From: Ottowia thiooxydans DSM 14619
GTDB taxonomy: Bacteria > Pseudomonadota > Gammaproteobacteria > Burkholderiales > Burkholderiaceae_C
Length of the DNA: 64,000 nt
Direction: 5' to 3'
NCBI RefSeq assembly: GCF_000422885.1
Contig: NZ_KE383943.1
Location: 434,001-498,000, forward strand
The notes under the pieces are model-generated. The model worked only from the letters and a program-made list of their open reading frames with translations. It ran no database searches and was not told the DNA's origin. A program made the translations under genes and the position numbers. Shown here in pieces: positions 41,819 through 49,746 of this stretch. Each line of letters starts with the position of its first letter. The first letter of the stretch is position 1.

Positions 41819-42532
41819 ATGGGCGCGCTGCTGTCCGTTGAAGGCCTTGATGCCGGCTACGGTGCCATTCAGATCATTAACGACCTCACGCTTGCGCTTG
41901 ATGCAGGTGCGCGCCTTGCGCTCGTGGGGAGAAATGGCGTGGGCAAGACAACCCTGCTGAAAACCATTATTGGCCTGGCAGACGTCCGTGCCGGTCGCGT
42001 GCTGTATGACGGGAAAGATATATCGCGTTGGTCGCCACGTCAGCGTGCACTCGCGGGAATTGGCTATGTCTCGCAAACCCGTGACATCTTCCCATCGCTC
42101 ACCGTGGAAGAGAATTTGCTCACAGGCTTGAAGGGCCGGCCGCGTGGCGCTATCGATGAGGCCTATGAGTTGTTCCCCCGATTGGCCGAGCGTCGCAACA
42201 ACGGTGGCCAACAGCTCTCCGGTGGCGAGCAACAGATGCTGACTGTCGCACGAACCCTTTTAGGCCAGCCTAGAGTTTTGTTGCTCGATGAACCGCTCGA
42301 AGGCCTGGCACCCATTATTTGCCTGGAGCTCATGCGCGCGTTTGAGCGCCTGGCTAAGGACACCGGGGTAGCAGTCCTTCTGGTGGAGCAAAAAGTGGAT
42401 GACGCACTTCGATTTGCGCCCAACGTAGTGGTGCTCGAACGTGGTCAAGTCGTACATCGTGGACCGAGCGAGGAGCTACGCGCTCGCGCAGACCTGCTCG
42501 CACGTTTTGTCGGCGTTGCAGGTGCCCACTGA
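41819..42532 (+). CDS. LIV-type ABC transporter ATPase (LivF-like)
   Basis: A 237-residue ATPase with Walker A GRNGVGKTTLLKTIIG, signature QLSGGEQQMLTVARTLLG, Walker B VLLLDEPLEGLAP and LLVEQKVDDALRFA. The start is 2 bases after the LivG-like stop. It completes the five-gene transporter. Confidence 0.93.
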   Translation: MGALLSVEGLDAGYGAIQIINDLTLALDAGARLALVGRNGVGKTTLLKTIIGLADVRAGRVLYDGKDISRWSPRQRALAGIGYVSQTRDIFPSLTVEENLLTGLKGRPRGAIDEAYELFPRLAERRNNGGQQLSGGEQQMLTVARTLLGQPRVLLLDEPLEGLAPIICLELMRAFERLAKDTGVAVLLVEQKVDDALRFAPNVVVLERGQVVHRGPSEELRARADLLARFVGVAGAH

Positions 42533-42570
42533 CCCTACCGATTCCTCTCATCTCTTCTGGAGACCTCTCT

Positions 42571-43794
42571 ATGACGACCGCCACCGTTGAAGCTCCTGCA
42601 GGCGTTCCTGTGGTCGATATCGATCCGTTCGATTCGAATTTCCTGACCAGCCCCTACGAGGACCACAAGCGTCTGCGCGATGCGGGTCCGGTGGTGTGGA
42701 TGCCCGCTTATGGGATTTACGGCGCCGCGCAGCATGTTTCAGTGCACGCGGTTCTCAACGACCATGCAACCTTTATTTCAGGCGCAGGTGTAGGTCTCGC
42801 GAATTTCAATAAAGAGGAGCCGTTCCGGCCCAAAAGCCTGATTCTTGAAGCTGACCCTCCCTCGCACACCAAGGCCAGGGCTATCCTCGCCAGAATTCTC
42901 TCGCCCAAGACGGTCATGCAGATTCGTGCCAGGTTCACCGCTGAAGCGGAGAGCTTGGTAGAGCAGCTTCTCGAACGTCAGGCGGCCGGTGAAACCATTG
43001 ATGCAGTCAAGCACATCGGTGAGGCATATCCTCTGAAGGTGTTTCCTGACGCGGTTGGAGTGGGTAACGAAGGGCGCGAGAATCTGCTCTTGTACGGAGA
43101 CATGATTTTTAATGCGTTCGGTCCGCGCAATGAGCGTCTGCGCAAAGCGGCTGAGCGTGTTGAACCGGTCACCGCTTGGATCATGGCGCATTGTGCGCGG
43201 GAGAATCTTTCCAAGGATGGCTTTGGGGAGCAGATCTGGCGAGCTGCGGATGCAGGCGAGATCTCTCCCGCTGAAGCGCCGATGCTGGTGCGCTCGTTCC
43301 TCTCTGCAGGCGTTGACACCACGGTCAACGGCATTGGGAATGCTCTGCTGTGTCTGGCACGCCATCCTGATCAGTACGACCAGCTCCACGCTGACCACAG
43401 CCTCGCTCGCCCCGCTTTTGAAGAGTCCTTGCGCTTCGAGTCGACCGTGCAGACATTCTTCCGCACGGCTTCCCGAGACACCGAACTGATGGGTGTGTTG
43501 ATTCCGCAAGACAGCAAGATCGTCACGTTCCTGGCGGCGGCGAACCGAGACGAACGGCAGTGGCCGAACGCAGATAAATATGACATCCAACGCCGCCCAG
43601 CGGGGCACATGGCCTTCGGTTCCGGAATTCATGGCTGCGTGGGTCAAGTGGTCGCGCGGTTGGAGGGGGAGGTTGTGCTGACCGCCTTGGCAAAACGAGT
43701 CAAGCGCATTGAGCTTCTTGAAGAGCCCAAGCGCCGTCTGAACAACACCCTGAGAGCATTGGCATCCATGCCTGTGCGACTCGTTCCAGTTTGA
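42571..43794 (+). CDS. Cytochrome P450, CYP199A-like
   Basis: A 407-residue soluble bacterial P450. Heme-binding motif MAFGSGIHGCVGQ with cysteine 356; I-helix acid-alcohol pair in SAGVDTTVNGIGNAL (Asp249-Thr250); ExxR as ESLR at 285-288. Several blocks agree closely with CYP199A enzymes, which O-demethylate 4-methoxybenzoate: DPFDSNFLTSPYEDHKRLRD, SLILEADPPSHTKARAIL, AYPLKVFPDAVG, VQTFFRTASRDTEL, RRLNNTLRALASMPVRLVP. The gene follows the transporter by 38 bases and is followed by its redox partners, so uptake and oxidation of a para-substituted benzoate-like acid is likely. Confidence 0.92.
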   Translation: MTTATVEAPAGVPVVDIDPFDSNFLTSPYEDHKRLRDAGPVVWMPAYGIYGAAQHVSVHAVLNDHATFISGAGVGLANFNKEEPFRPKSLILEADPPSHTKARAILARILSPKTVMQIRARFTAEAESLVEQLLERQAAGETIDAVKHIGEAYPLKVFPDAVGVGNEGRENLLLYGDMIFNAFGPRNERLRKAAERVEPVTAWIMAHCARENLSKDGFGEQIWRAADAGEISPAEAPMLVRSFLSAGVDTTVNGIGNALLCLARHPDQYDQLHADHSLARPAFEESLRFESTVQTFFRTASRDTELMGVLIPQDSKIVTFLAAANRDERQWPNADKYDIQRRPAGHMAFGSGIHGCVGQVVARLEGEVVLTALAKRVKRIELLEEPKRRLNNTLRALASMPVRLVPV

Positions 43795-43816
43795 GATTCC
43801 GGTGAAGAGATAGACC

Positions 43817-44140
43817 ATGCCCCAAGTGACTCTCATTTCATCCGATGGGAAAGACATCCAGTTGGAAGTTCCCATCGGTCAAAGCCTGATGCAAGCGGCG
43901 GTCTCGGCCGGTGTACCGGGGATCGTTGGCGAATGCGGTGGCTCGGCCATGTGTGCCACTTGCCATGTCTATGTCGATGAAGCCTTTGCTGAAAAGCTAC
44001 CTGCGCCCCTGGAAACCGAGCTTGAGATGCTGGAATGCACTGCAAGCGAGCGGAGGGAGAACAGCCGGCTGGGCTGCCAGATCAAAATCCTTGCAGATTT
44101 GGATGGACTCGTGATTCGGTTGCCGGAGCGGCAACAATAG
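43817..44140 (+). CDS. [2Fe-2S] ferredoxin, putidaredoxin/HaPux type
   Basis: A 107-residue plant/adrenodoxin-type ferredoxin. Cluster ligands are cysteines 40, 46, 49 and 87 (GECGGSAMCATCHVYVDE ... SRLGCQI), the adrenodoxin spacing; cysteine 74 is extra, as in putidaredoxin. It lies between the P450 and the reductase genes and should pass electrons to the P450. Confidence 0.93.
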   Translation: MPQVTLISSDGKDIQLEVPIGQSLMQAAVSAGVPGIVGECGGSAMCATCHVYVDEAFAEKLPAPLETELEMLECTASERRENSRLGCQIKILADLDGLVIRLPERQQ

Positions 44141-44169
44141 GCGGTTTCAACCGCGCAAGCCTTCCTGCC

Positions 44170-44745
44170 ATGTCCAAGCTTTCGACTTCCAGTGCAGCCA
44201 AGCTCAAGTCCATCGAAGCCGCCCCCAACGCGTCAGTGGTTGACCTTGACAGCTATGTGCCGGCTTTTTTCACCTGGATTGCCAACAAGCTCTCCGGGGG
44301 AGCTTCAAGTGCTTATTTGAGGGCATTCGACGTCGGCATTGAGATGTGGCGTCTTCTGGTTCTGCTGGCGATAGAAAAGGGCCTGACTGCACAGTCAATT
44401 TCCCGCACCATCGGTATGGACAAGGCTTCGGTCAGCAGAGCCTTGAAGGCCATGCAAGCGCGCGGCCTGATTATCATCAGCCTGGATGACAGCGATGGCC
44501 GCCTTCGGGTTGCTAGTATTACGCCCAAGGGAAGGGCCGTGCACGACAAAATTCTTGAGCTTGCTCTGGAACGCGAACGTGCACTGCTTAGCGTTTTAGA
44601 TGCCCAAGAGCGCGAAACCTTGATTCACCTGTTGCATAGGCTGCATGACAACCTACCTGCGGTTGAGCAGGCGACCAATGATTTTCTTGACCTCCATTAT
44701 CCGAAGGCGCGCTCGCGAAGACCTCGCGGCGCAAGCACTGAATGA
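44170..44745 (+). CDS. MarR-family transcriptional regulator
   Basis: A 191-residue MarR regulator; the ATG at 44170 lies 29 bases after the ferredoxin stop. wHTH: GLTAQSISRTIGMDKASVSR, ALKAMQARGLI, DDSDGRLRVASITPKGRA (wing and following helix). It sits inside the P450 cluster, between ferredoxin and reductase, and overlaps the reductase start by 4 bases. It probably senses the aromatic substrate or product and controls this operon, including itself. Confidence 0.88.
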   Translation: MSKLSTSSAAKLKSIEAAPNASVVDLDSYVPAFFTWIANKLSGGASSAYLRAFDVGIEMWRLLVLLAIEKGLTAQSISRTIGMDKASVSRALKAMQARGLIIISLDDSDGRLRVASITPKGRAVHDKILELALERERALLSVLDAQERETLIHLLHRLHDNLPAVEQATNDFLDLHYPKARSRRPRGASTE

Positions 44746-45956
44746 CTGAAGACACCATAGTGATTGTTGGCGGTGGCCATGCCGCTGCTGCCCTGTGTTC
44801 CGCTTTGGCTACGGCCGGATGTGGCCAAAGAGTCCATGTGATATCTGCCGAAGCCCATCTGCCTTATCACCGACCACCCTTGTCCAAGAGCTTCATCAAG
44901 GACCTTGCTGAAGTACCCCAGTTACATCGTGATGCCGCTTGGTATGCAAGCCAGGGCATCACGGTTCATGCCTCAGACGCGGTGGTGAGCATCGACCGGG
45001 CTGCAAAACGCCTGAAACTCAGTTCAGAAAAGGACTTGTCTTACGGGACTCTGGTCTTGGCAACTGGCACTCGCGCCAGGACGCTTCCCAACTTGGCGCT
45101 GCCTTCAGGAAATGTTGCAACGCTTAGAACGGCTACAGATGCCGAGCGCTTTCGTGGCTGGATCCACGAAACGGCCTCGGGGAACCTCGTGGTTCTGGGT
45201 GGTGGGTTCATCGGCCTGGAGGTAGCCGGTACCGCAAGGCAACTCGGGTGGAGCGTTCGTGTTCTGGAGGCTGCGCCGCGCTTGCTCGCGCGGTCCACTT
45301 CGCCGCAACTGTCCGAATACATCCTTCAGCATCACAGAAATCTTGGTACAGAAGTGACCTTGGGTGCCAAGGTGGGAGAGTTTGCTTTTGAAGCGGGAAA
45401 CCTGAAGTCATTGCACGTGAACGATGATGAATGGCTGGTCCAGCATTTGCTGCTCAGCGTGGGCGCCGTGCCGGAGGTCGATCTCGCACACGGTGCAGGA
45501 CTGGAGGTTGAAAACGGCATTCGCGTAGATGGCGCCATGCGCACTTCAGACCCGGACATCCTGGCCATTGGCGACTGCACCTGTTTCGAATACCGGGGTC
45601 GATTGACTCGTTTGGAGTCAGTGCAGAACGCTAACGACCAAGCCAAGGTCGCAGCAGCCACCCTGACGGGGCAGGTCGCGAGCTATCAGCCAACTCCATT
45701 CTTCTGGTCGGACCAAGGGGGCCTGCGGTTGCAAATGGTGGGTTTGTGGCGCGACGGCCTTCATACGGTAACCCGCCCAGGTTCTGCGCCGTCGAGCTTT
45801 AGCCTCTTCCATTTCGAGGGTGATGCGCTTGTAGCGGTCGAGTCAGCGAACGCGCCAATGGACCACATGTGGTCGAGAAAGCTTCTTGAAGCGGGTCGCT
45901 CGCCGTCACCTGCCCAGGTTCAAGACCCTCAGCTTGCGCTAAAAACCTTGCTATAG
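44742..45956 (+). CDS. Ferredoxin reductase of the P450 system (putidaredoxin reductase-like)
   Basis: A 404-residue FAD- and NADH-dependent reductase. FAD motif TIVIVGGGHAAAALCSALA with the alanines typical of this subfamily; YHRPPLSKSFIKDL; NAD motif LVVLGGGFIGLEVAGTARQL; second FAD motif RTSDPDILAIGDCTCFEY. It completes the class I electron chain NADH-reductase-ferredoxin-P450. The ATG overlaps the MarR stop. Confidence 0.92.
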   Translation: MTEDTIVIVGGGHAAAALCSALATAGCGQRVHVISAEAHLPYHRPPLSKSFIKDLAEVPQLHRDAAWYASQGITVHASDAVVSIDRAAKRLKLSSEKDLSYGTLVLATGTRARTLPNLALPSGNVATLRTATDAERFRGWIHETASGNLVVLGGGFIGLEVAGTARQLGWSVRVLEAAPRLLARSTSPQLSEYILQHHRNLGTEVTLGAKVGEFAFEAGNLKSLHVNDDEWLVQHLLLSVGAVPEVDLAHGAGLEVENGIRVDGAMRTSDPDILAIGDCTCFEYRGRLTRLESVQNANDQAKVAAATLTGQVASYQPTPFFWSDQGGLRLQMVGLWRDGLHTVTRPGSAPSSFSLFHFEGDALVAVESANAPMDHMWSRKLLEAGRSPSPAQVQDPQLALKTLL

Positions 45957-46021
45957 CGCTGTTTCAAGGGACGATGGTCTCGGGCGAACGTTGCTGTTCT
46001 GTTCGCTCGCCCAAAAACTTC

Positions 46022-46035
46022 TTGACCTCGGTCAA
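46022..46035 (+). promoter_or_regulatory. FNR/DNR-type box upstream of nnrS
   Basis: TTGAC-CTCG-GTCAA is a perfect 14-bp FNR-family site. Its centre lies 43 bases before the ATG at 46072. A class II position (-41.5) would put the transcription start only a base or two before that ATG, so either the leader is nearly absent, the site works as a repressor or class I site, or translation starts further downstream. Oxygen- or NO-responsive control fits an nnrS gene. Confidence 0.7.
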
Positions 46036-46071
46036 TGTCAGGAGATCGGGGCAGGAGTACAAAGGGCGCTC

Positions 46072-47430
46072 ATGACTGAACCTTCTGATCAACAGCGTCC
46101 TCAGGTCAAGCGCACGATCTCATTGAGTTCGGCTTCACCCGCATCTGCATCTGCCCCGGCGCGCCCGGCCAAGCCGGCGCCTGTCGTAGGGCCGTGGCGC
46201 TTGTCCCGCCTCATGGAGGCGCCGCATCGCCTGAGTTTCACATTGGCGATGCTGGTGCTGGTCGCTGCCAGCCTGTGGTGGCTCGCAGTTCAGATTGATC
46301 GAGTAACCGGGCTGCTTGGCCTGTCTGTGGCAGTGCCGCCGACGCTGACACATGGTGCAGTGATGGTGTTGGGCTTCATGCCTCTTTATTTTTCAGGGTT
46401 TTTGTTTACCGCCGGGCCTAATTGGCTGCGCGTGACCCCCTTGCCTGCTCGCCAGCTGTCAGGGCCGCTTGGTTTGCAAACGGCCGGGTGGTTGATTTGG
46501 CTGGCTGGGGCTCATATGGCGCCAGGGTTGGCGTTGGCGGGGCTCGCACTGGCCGCCGCAGGGCTGACATGGATGTTCGCTCTGTATTGGGGGCTGGTAC
46601 GGAAAAGTACGGTGGAGGACCGCGTCCATGCGAAAGCGGTGGGGTGGGGCGGCGCGGTGGGCGTGCTGTGCCTGGCTGGCATGGTGTGGGCGCAAGCGAC
46701 CGGAATGACGGACTGGGCGCTGGTGTTGGTGCGTACCGCGCTTTGGGGGTTTATTGTGGTGGTGTTCGTTGCGGTGGCGCATCGAATGATCCCGTTTTTC
46801 ACTTCCAGTGTGTTGCCCCTCATCGAGATCTGGCGGCCGTTCTGGGTGTTGTGGTTGATGCTGGGTGTGGCAGCCTGGGAAGTGTTGGCAGTGTGGGTGG
46901 ATTTTGCGGCCCCTTCAGCGCATGCGTGGCCGGCTTGGACGATGCTGTGCATAGCCGTCGAAGCCGTTGCGGGCGCAGTCTTGCTATGGTTGGCTGTGGT
47001 GTGGGGTTTGGTGCAAAGCCTGAAAATTCGCTTGTTGGCCATGTTGCACGTGGGTTTTGTCTGGTTTGGTTTGGCGCTTCTCTACAGCGCGCTGTCTCAG
47101 GCCCTGTGGCTCATGACCGAGCGCCCCGTGTTGGGCCTGGGTTCGCTCCACGCGCTTTCTATGGGGTTTCTGGGCTCGCTCATGATTGCCATGGTTACTA
47201 GGGTGTCGTGCGGCCATAGCGGTCGCGCGCTGGTGGCTGATGATTTGGTCTGGGCCTTGTTCTGGGTTTTGCAGGCGGTGGTCGGTGTCCGGCTGTTGGC
47301 TGCGATAGAAGGAATGCCGCCTGAGATGACGACGCTGGCCGCCCTGGGGTGGGCGCTCGTGGTCACGGTTTGGGGCTTGCGTTACGCTAACTGGTATGGA
47401 CGACCGCGCACTGATGGCAAACCAGGCTGA
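46072..47430 (+). CDS. nnrS: NnrS family membrane protein
   Basis: A 452-residue protein with a 50-residue proline/alanine-rich start and about twelve hydrophobic segments. NnrS family features: RLSRLMEAPHRLSF, HGAVMVLGFMPLYFSGFLFT, TAGPNWLRV, AVAHRMIPFFTSSVLP, LHALSMGFLGSLMIAMVTRV. NnrS proteins bind heme and copper and protect against nitrosative stress; their chemistry is unsettled. The FNR-type box upstream supports low-oxygen or NO-dependent expression. The start at 46072 is preceded by GCAGGAGTAC but is not certain. It overlaps the nitroreductase gene by 35 bases. Confidence 0.9.
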   Translation: MTEPSDQQRPQVKRTISLSSASPASASAPARPAKPAPVVGPWRLSRLMEAPHRLSFTLAMLVLVAASLWWLAVQIDRVTGLLGLSVAVPPTLTHGAVMVLGFMPLYFSGFLFTAGPNWLRVTPLPARQLSGPLGLQTAGWLIWLAGAHMAPGLALAGLALAAAGLTWMFALYWGLVRKSTVEDRVHAKAVGWGGAVGVLCLAGMVWAQATGMTDWALVLVRTALWGFIVVVFVAVAHRMIPFFTSSVLPLIEIWRPFWVLWLMLGVAAWEVLAVWVDFAAPSAHAWPAWTMLCIAVEAVAGAVLLWLAVVWGLVQSLKIRLLAMLHVGFVWFGLALLYSALSQALWLMTERPVLGLGSLHALSMGFLGSLMIAMVTRVSCGHSGRALVADDLVWALFWVLQAVVGVRLLAAIEGMPPEMTTLAALGWALVVTVWGLRYANWYGRPRTDGKPG

Positions 47431-48055
47431 TCTGACTCAAGTACCCCACGCCGGGTTGGCTTACCCGCGCTCGCCAGAGGTATTTGAATTGGCCGGGGCG
47501 CTTATTCATACCCGTCAGACCGTTCTGCCCAAACGCCTGGGGGAACCAGGGCCGCAAGCGTCTCAACTGCAAACCATTCTGCAGGCGGCTGCCGCAGCGC
47601 CAGACCACCACCGAATCACGCCCTGGCGTTTTGTGGTGGTGCCAGCCGCCGCGCGTAGTCGTCTGGGCGAGGCGTTTGCCGCCGCGCTGCATGAGCGCGA
47701 CCCCTTGGCAAGTGCGGAACAATTGGCGCAGGCATCTGAGAAGGCGCAGCGAGCACCGGTGCTCATGCTGGCGATCGCCCGCCTGCGAGATGAAGATGAC
47801 GAAATTCCACCTGCGGAGCGTCTGGTCTCAGCCGGATGTGCCATACAGAATATGCTGCTGATGGCACATGCGCTGGGTTTCGGCACCGCGCTGACCAGTG
47901 GAAAGGCCATGAATTCCCGGCCATTGCGCACGCTGTTCAGCTTGGGTGAGCACGAGCAGGCGCTTTGCTTCATTAGTATTGGTACTACTATCAAGACCAA
48001 ACCCATCCCTTTGCGGCCCGAAGTGGGCAGCTATGCGAGCGAGTTAGCTCTCTAG
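47396..48055 (+). CDS. Nitroreductase family protein
   Basis: A 219-residue FMN-dependent oxidoreductase of the nitroreductase superfamily, closest in look to the YdjA type: [20 protein letters not shown] (FMN site), [33 protein letters not shown]. The start is 47396 or six codons later at 47414; neither has a good ribosome-binding site. It is translated from within the end of nnrS. The substrate is unknown; nitro- or nitroso-compound reduction would suit the neighbour. Confidence 0.82.
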   Translation: MDDRALMANQADLTQVPHAGLAYPRSPEVFELAGALIHTRQTVLPKRLGEPGPQASQLQTILQAAAAAPDHHRITPWRFVVVPAAARSRLGEAFAAALHERDPLASAEQLAQASEKAQRAPVLMLAIARLRDEDDEIPPAERLVSAGCAIQNMLLMAHALGFGTALTSGKAMNSRPLRTLFSLGEHEQALCFISIGTTIKTKPIPLRPEVGSYASELAL

Positions 48056-48062
48056 ATCCTCC

Positions 48063-48794
48063 ATGCACACCAGCGCTCTCGTATTGTTTTCCGGCGGACA
48101 AGACTCCGCGACCTGTCTGGCCTATGCGCTTTCACGCTACTCGCGCGTGGAGACCATTGGGTTTGACTACGGACAGCGCCATCGCGTTGAACTCGAGGCA
48201 CGTCTGGTCGTGATGCGCGAGTTGCGGGAGCGATTTCCCGCCTGGAGCGAACGCCTGGGCGCTGATCACATGATTGACGTAGGCGTTCTGGGTCAGATCA
48301 GCGAAACCTCGCTTACCCGGGATACGGCTATCCAAATGGATGCGTCAGGCTTGCCCAATACCTTCGTCCCCGGCCGCAATCTGGTTTTTTTGACTCTGGC
48401 AGGGGCACTGGCTTACAGGCGCGACCTGCAGGTGATCGTGACTGGCGTCTGCGAAACTGACTATTCAGGCTATCCGGACTGCCGGGACGACACCATGAAA
48501 GCCATGCAGCTTGCGCTTTCCCTGGGAATGGACAAACGCCTCGTGATCGACACGCCCTTGATGTGGATAGACAAGGCGGCTACCTGGCAACTCGCACACG
48601 ATCTTGGCCTGAAGGCTGATCCAGCAGGCGGAGGCGAAGCACTTGTGGAGTTGATTACCGAACACACCCACACCTGCTATCTCGGCGATAGGCAAGTCCG
48701 GCACGCATGGGGTTACGGCTGTAATCAGTGTCCTGCGTGCGAGCTGCGCTCGGCCGGGTGGCGCCAGTGGCACAATCAATCAAGCCAACGCTGA
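48063..48794 (+). CDS. queC: 7-cyano-7-deazaguanine synthase (queuosine biosynthesis)
   Basis: A 243-residue ATP-dependent enzyme that converts 7-carboxy-7-deazaguanine to preQ0. PP-loop [18 protein letters not shown] at residues 5-22; [17 protein letters not shown]; and the zinc site in [17 protein letters not shown], followed by [14 protein letters not shown]. Length and motifs are standard. Confidence 0.95.
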   Translation: MHTSALVLFSGGQDSATCLAYALSRYSRVETIGFDYGQRHRVELEARLVVMRELRERFPAWSERLGADHMIDVGVLGQISETSLTRDTAIQMDASGLPNTFVPGRNLVFLTLAGALAYRRDLQVIVTGVCETDYSGYPDCRDDTMKAMQLALSLGMDKRLVIDTPLMWIDKAATWQLAHDLGLKADPAGGGEALVELITEHTHTCYLGDRQVRHAWGYGCNQCPACELRSAGWRQWHNQSSQR

Positions 48795-48867
48795 ATCTGT
48801 TCCCATGGTGCACTTGCCCTGGGAGCCGGTTAGTGTTGCATTCATCCATAGTTGAAAGCAAAAAGCA

Positions 48868-49485
48868 ATGTCGCAAGCCGGGATACTCAACGCCTCTCAA
48901 AAACCATCTTCTTTGTCCACATTCAGCTCCTGGGGCGGGGCGCTCCTGCTTGCGGGCGCTCTACTGGGTGCACATTCCGGTGTTTCTGCTCAGACGCCAG
49001 CCCAAGCTGCTCCGCAGGGGCTGGATTGGCAGCTGAACTATGGCACCAGCAGCTCAGCCAGCGTAAAGAAAGTGGGCGTGATCGCGGGTTGGCAACGCGG
49101 CGCGCCACTGTGGCAGGGCGAGCAGTGGCGTCTGACCTTGCGACATGAGCTGGAGGTGGCTTTCTGGCGCGTACCCAAGGCGCAGGACATTGTCGAAGCC
49201 GGTTATTCACCATTCCTGCGCCTGGAGCGTCCGCTGCAAGGCTCAGGCGTGGTATTTGGCGAATTCTCTATCGGCGTGCGCCTGCTCTCGCATACCCGCA
49301 TATCGCCTGATCACCCGCTGTCCAGTGCCTTCCAGTTTTCAGACCAGATTGGCGCGGGCTACCAATGGGGGCCACAAGGGCGCTCCACTTTAGGCGTGCG
49401 ATACACACACCTCTCCAATGCAGGTATCAAGAAGCCGAACCCCGGTATCAATTTCACGCAGGTCTATTACCGTCATCGGTTCTAA
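48868..49485 (+). CDS. pagL: PagL-type lipid A 3-O-deacylase
   Basis: A 205-residue outer-membrane protein. A signal segment (GGALLLAGALLGAH, cleaved near VSAQ) is followed by alternating beta strands and a final strand ending YYRHRF. The catalytic His-Ser pair is in GVRYTHLSNAGIKKPNPGIN, the PagL signature. Such enzymes trim the 3-linked acyl chain from lipid A. The exact start is uncertain because several residues precede the signal core. A strong terminator follows. Confidence 0.87.
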   Translation: MSQAGILNASQKPSSLSTFSSWGGALLLAGALLGAHSGVSAQTPAQAAPQGLDWQLNYGTSSSASVKKVGVIAGWQRGAPLWQGEQWRLTLRHELEVAFWRVPKAQDIVEAGYSPFLRLERPLQGSGVVFGEFSIGVRLLSHTRISPDHPLSSAFQFSDQIGAGYQWGPQGRSTLGVRYTHLSNAGIKKPNPGINFTQVYYRHRF

Positions 49486-49547
49486 GAGTTGAGGTAACTT
49501 TGCACCGGCCTTGTCCCGAACAAGGCGGCGCAGTGAGCATACGAATT

Positions 49548-49579
49548 GAAGGCCGAAGAACGTCTGTTCTTCGGCCTTC
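49548..49579 (+). terminator. Rho-independent terminator
   Basis: GAAGGCCGAAGAAC and GTTCTTCGGCCTTC form a perfect 14-bp stem with loop GTCT, followed by TGTTGTTTTCC. It lies 63 bases after the pagL stop. Confidence 0.85.
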
Positions 49580-49746
49580 TGTTGTTTTCCTCGAATCTCC
49601 TCGGAGAGTTGAGGCTTGTGCTGGGACCGCCGAGCTCCCGCTCGGAATTTAAGGCCTCTATGGCGCGGTCTGTCGAATTAAAGCTAACCGAACCAGGGAC
49701 AAGGGTCTATCACCACCCACCCTTCGTCCAATGGCCGGTTCCAGGC

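Noticed and set aside
42778-43875. A long open frame antisense to the P450 gene (365 codons).
   Set aside because: The plus strand encodes a clearly recognisable P450 through the whole stretch; the antisense frame has no domain features and is a high-G+C shadow.
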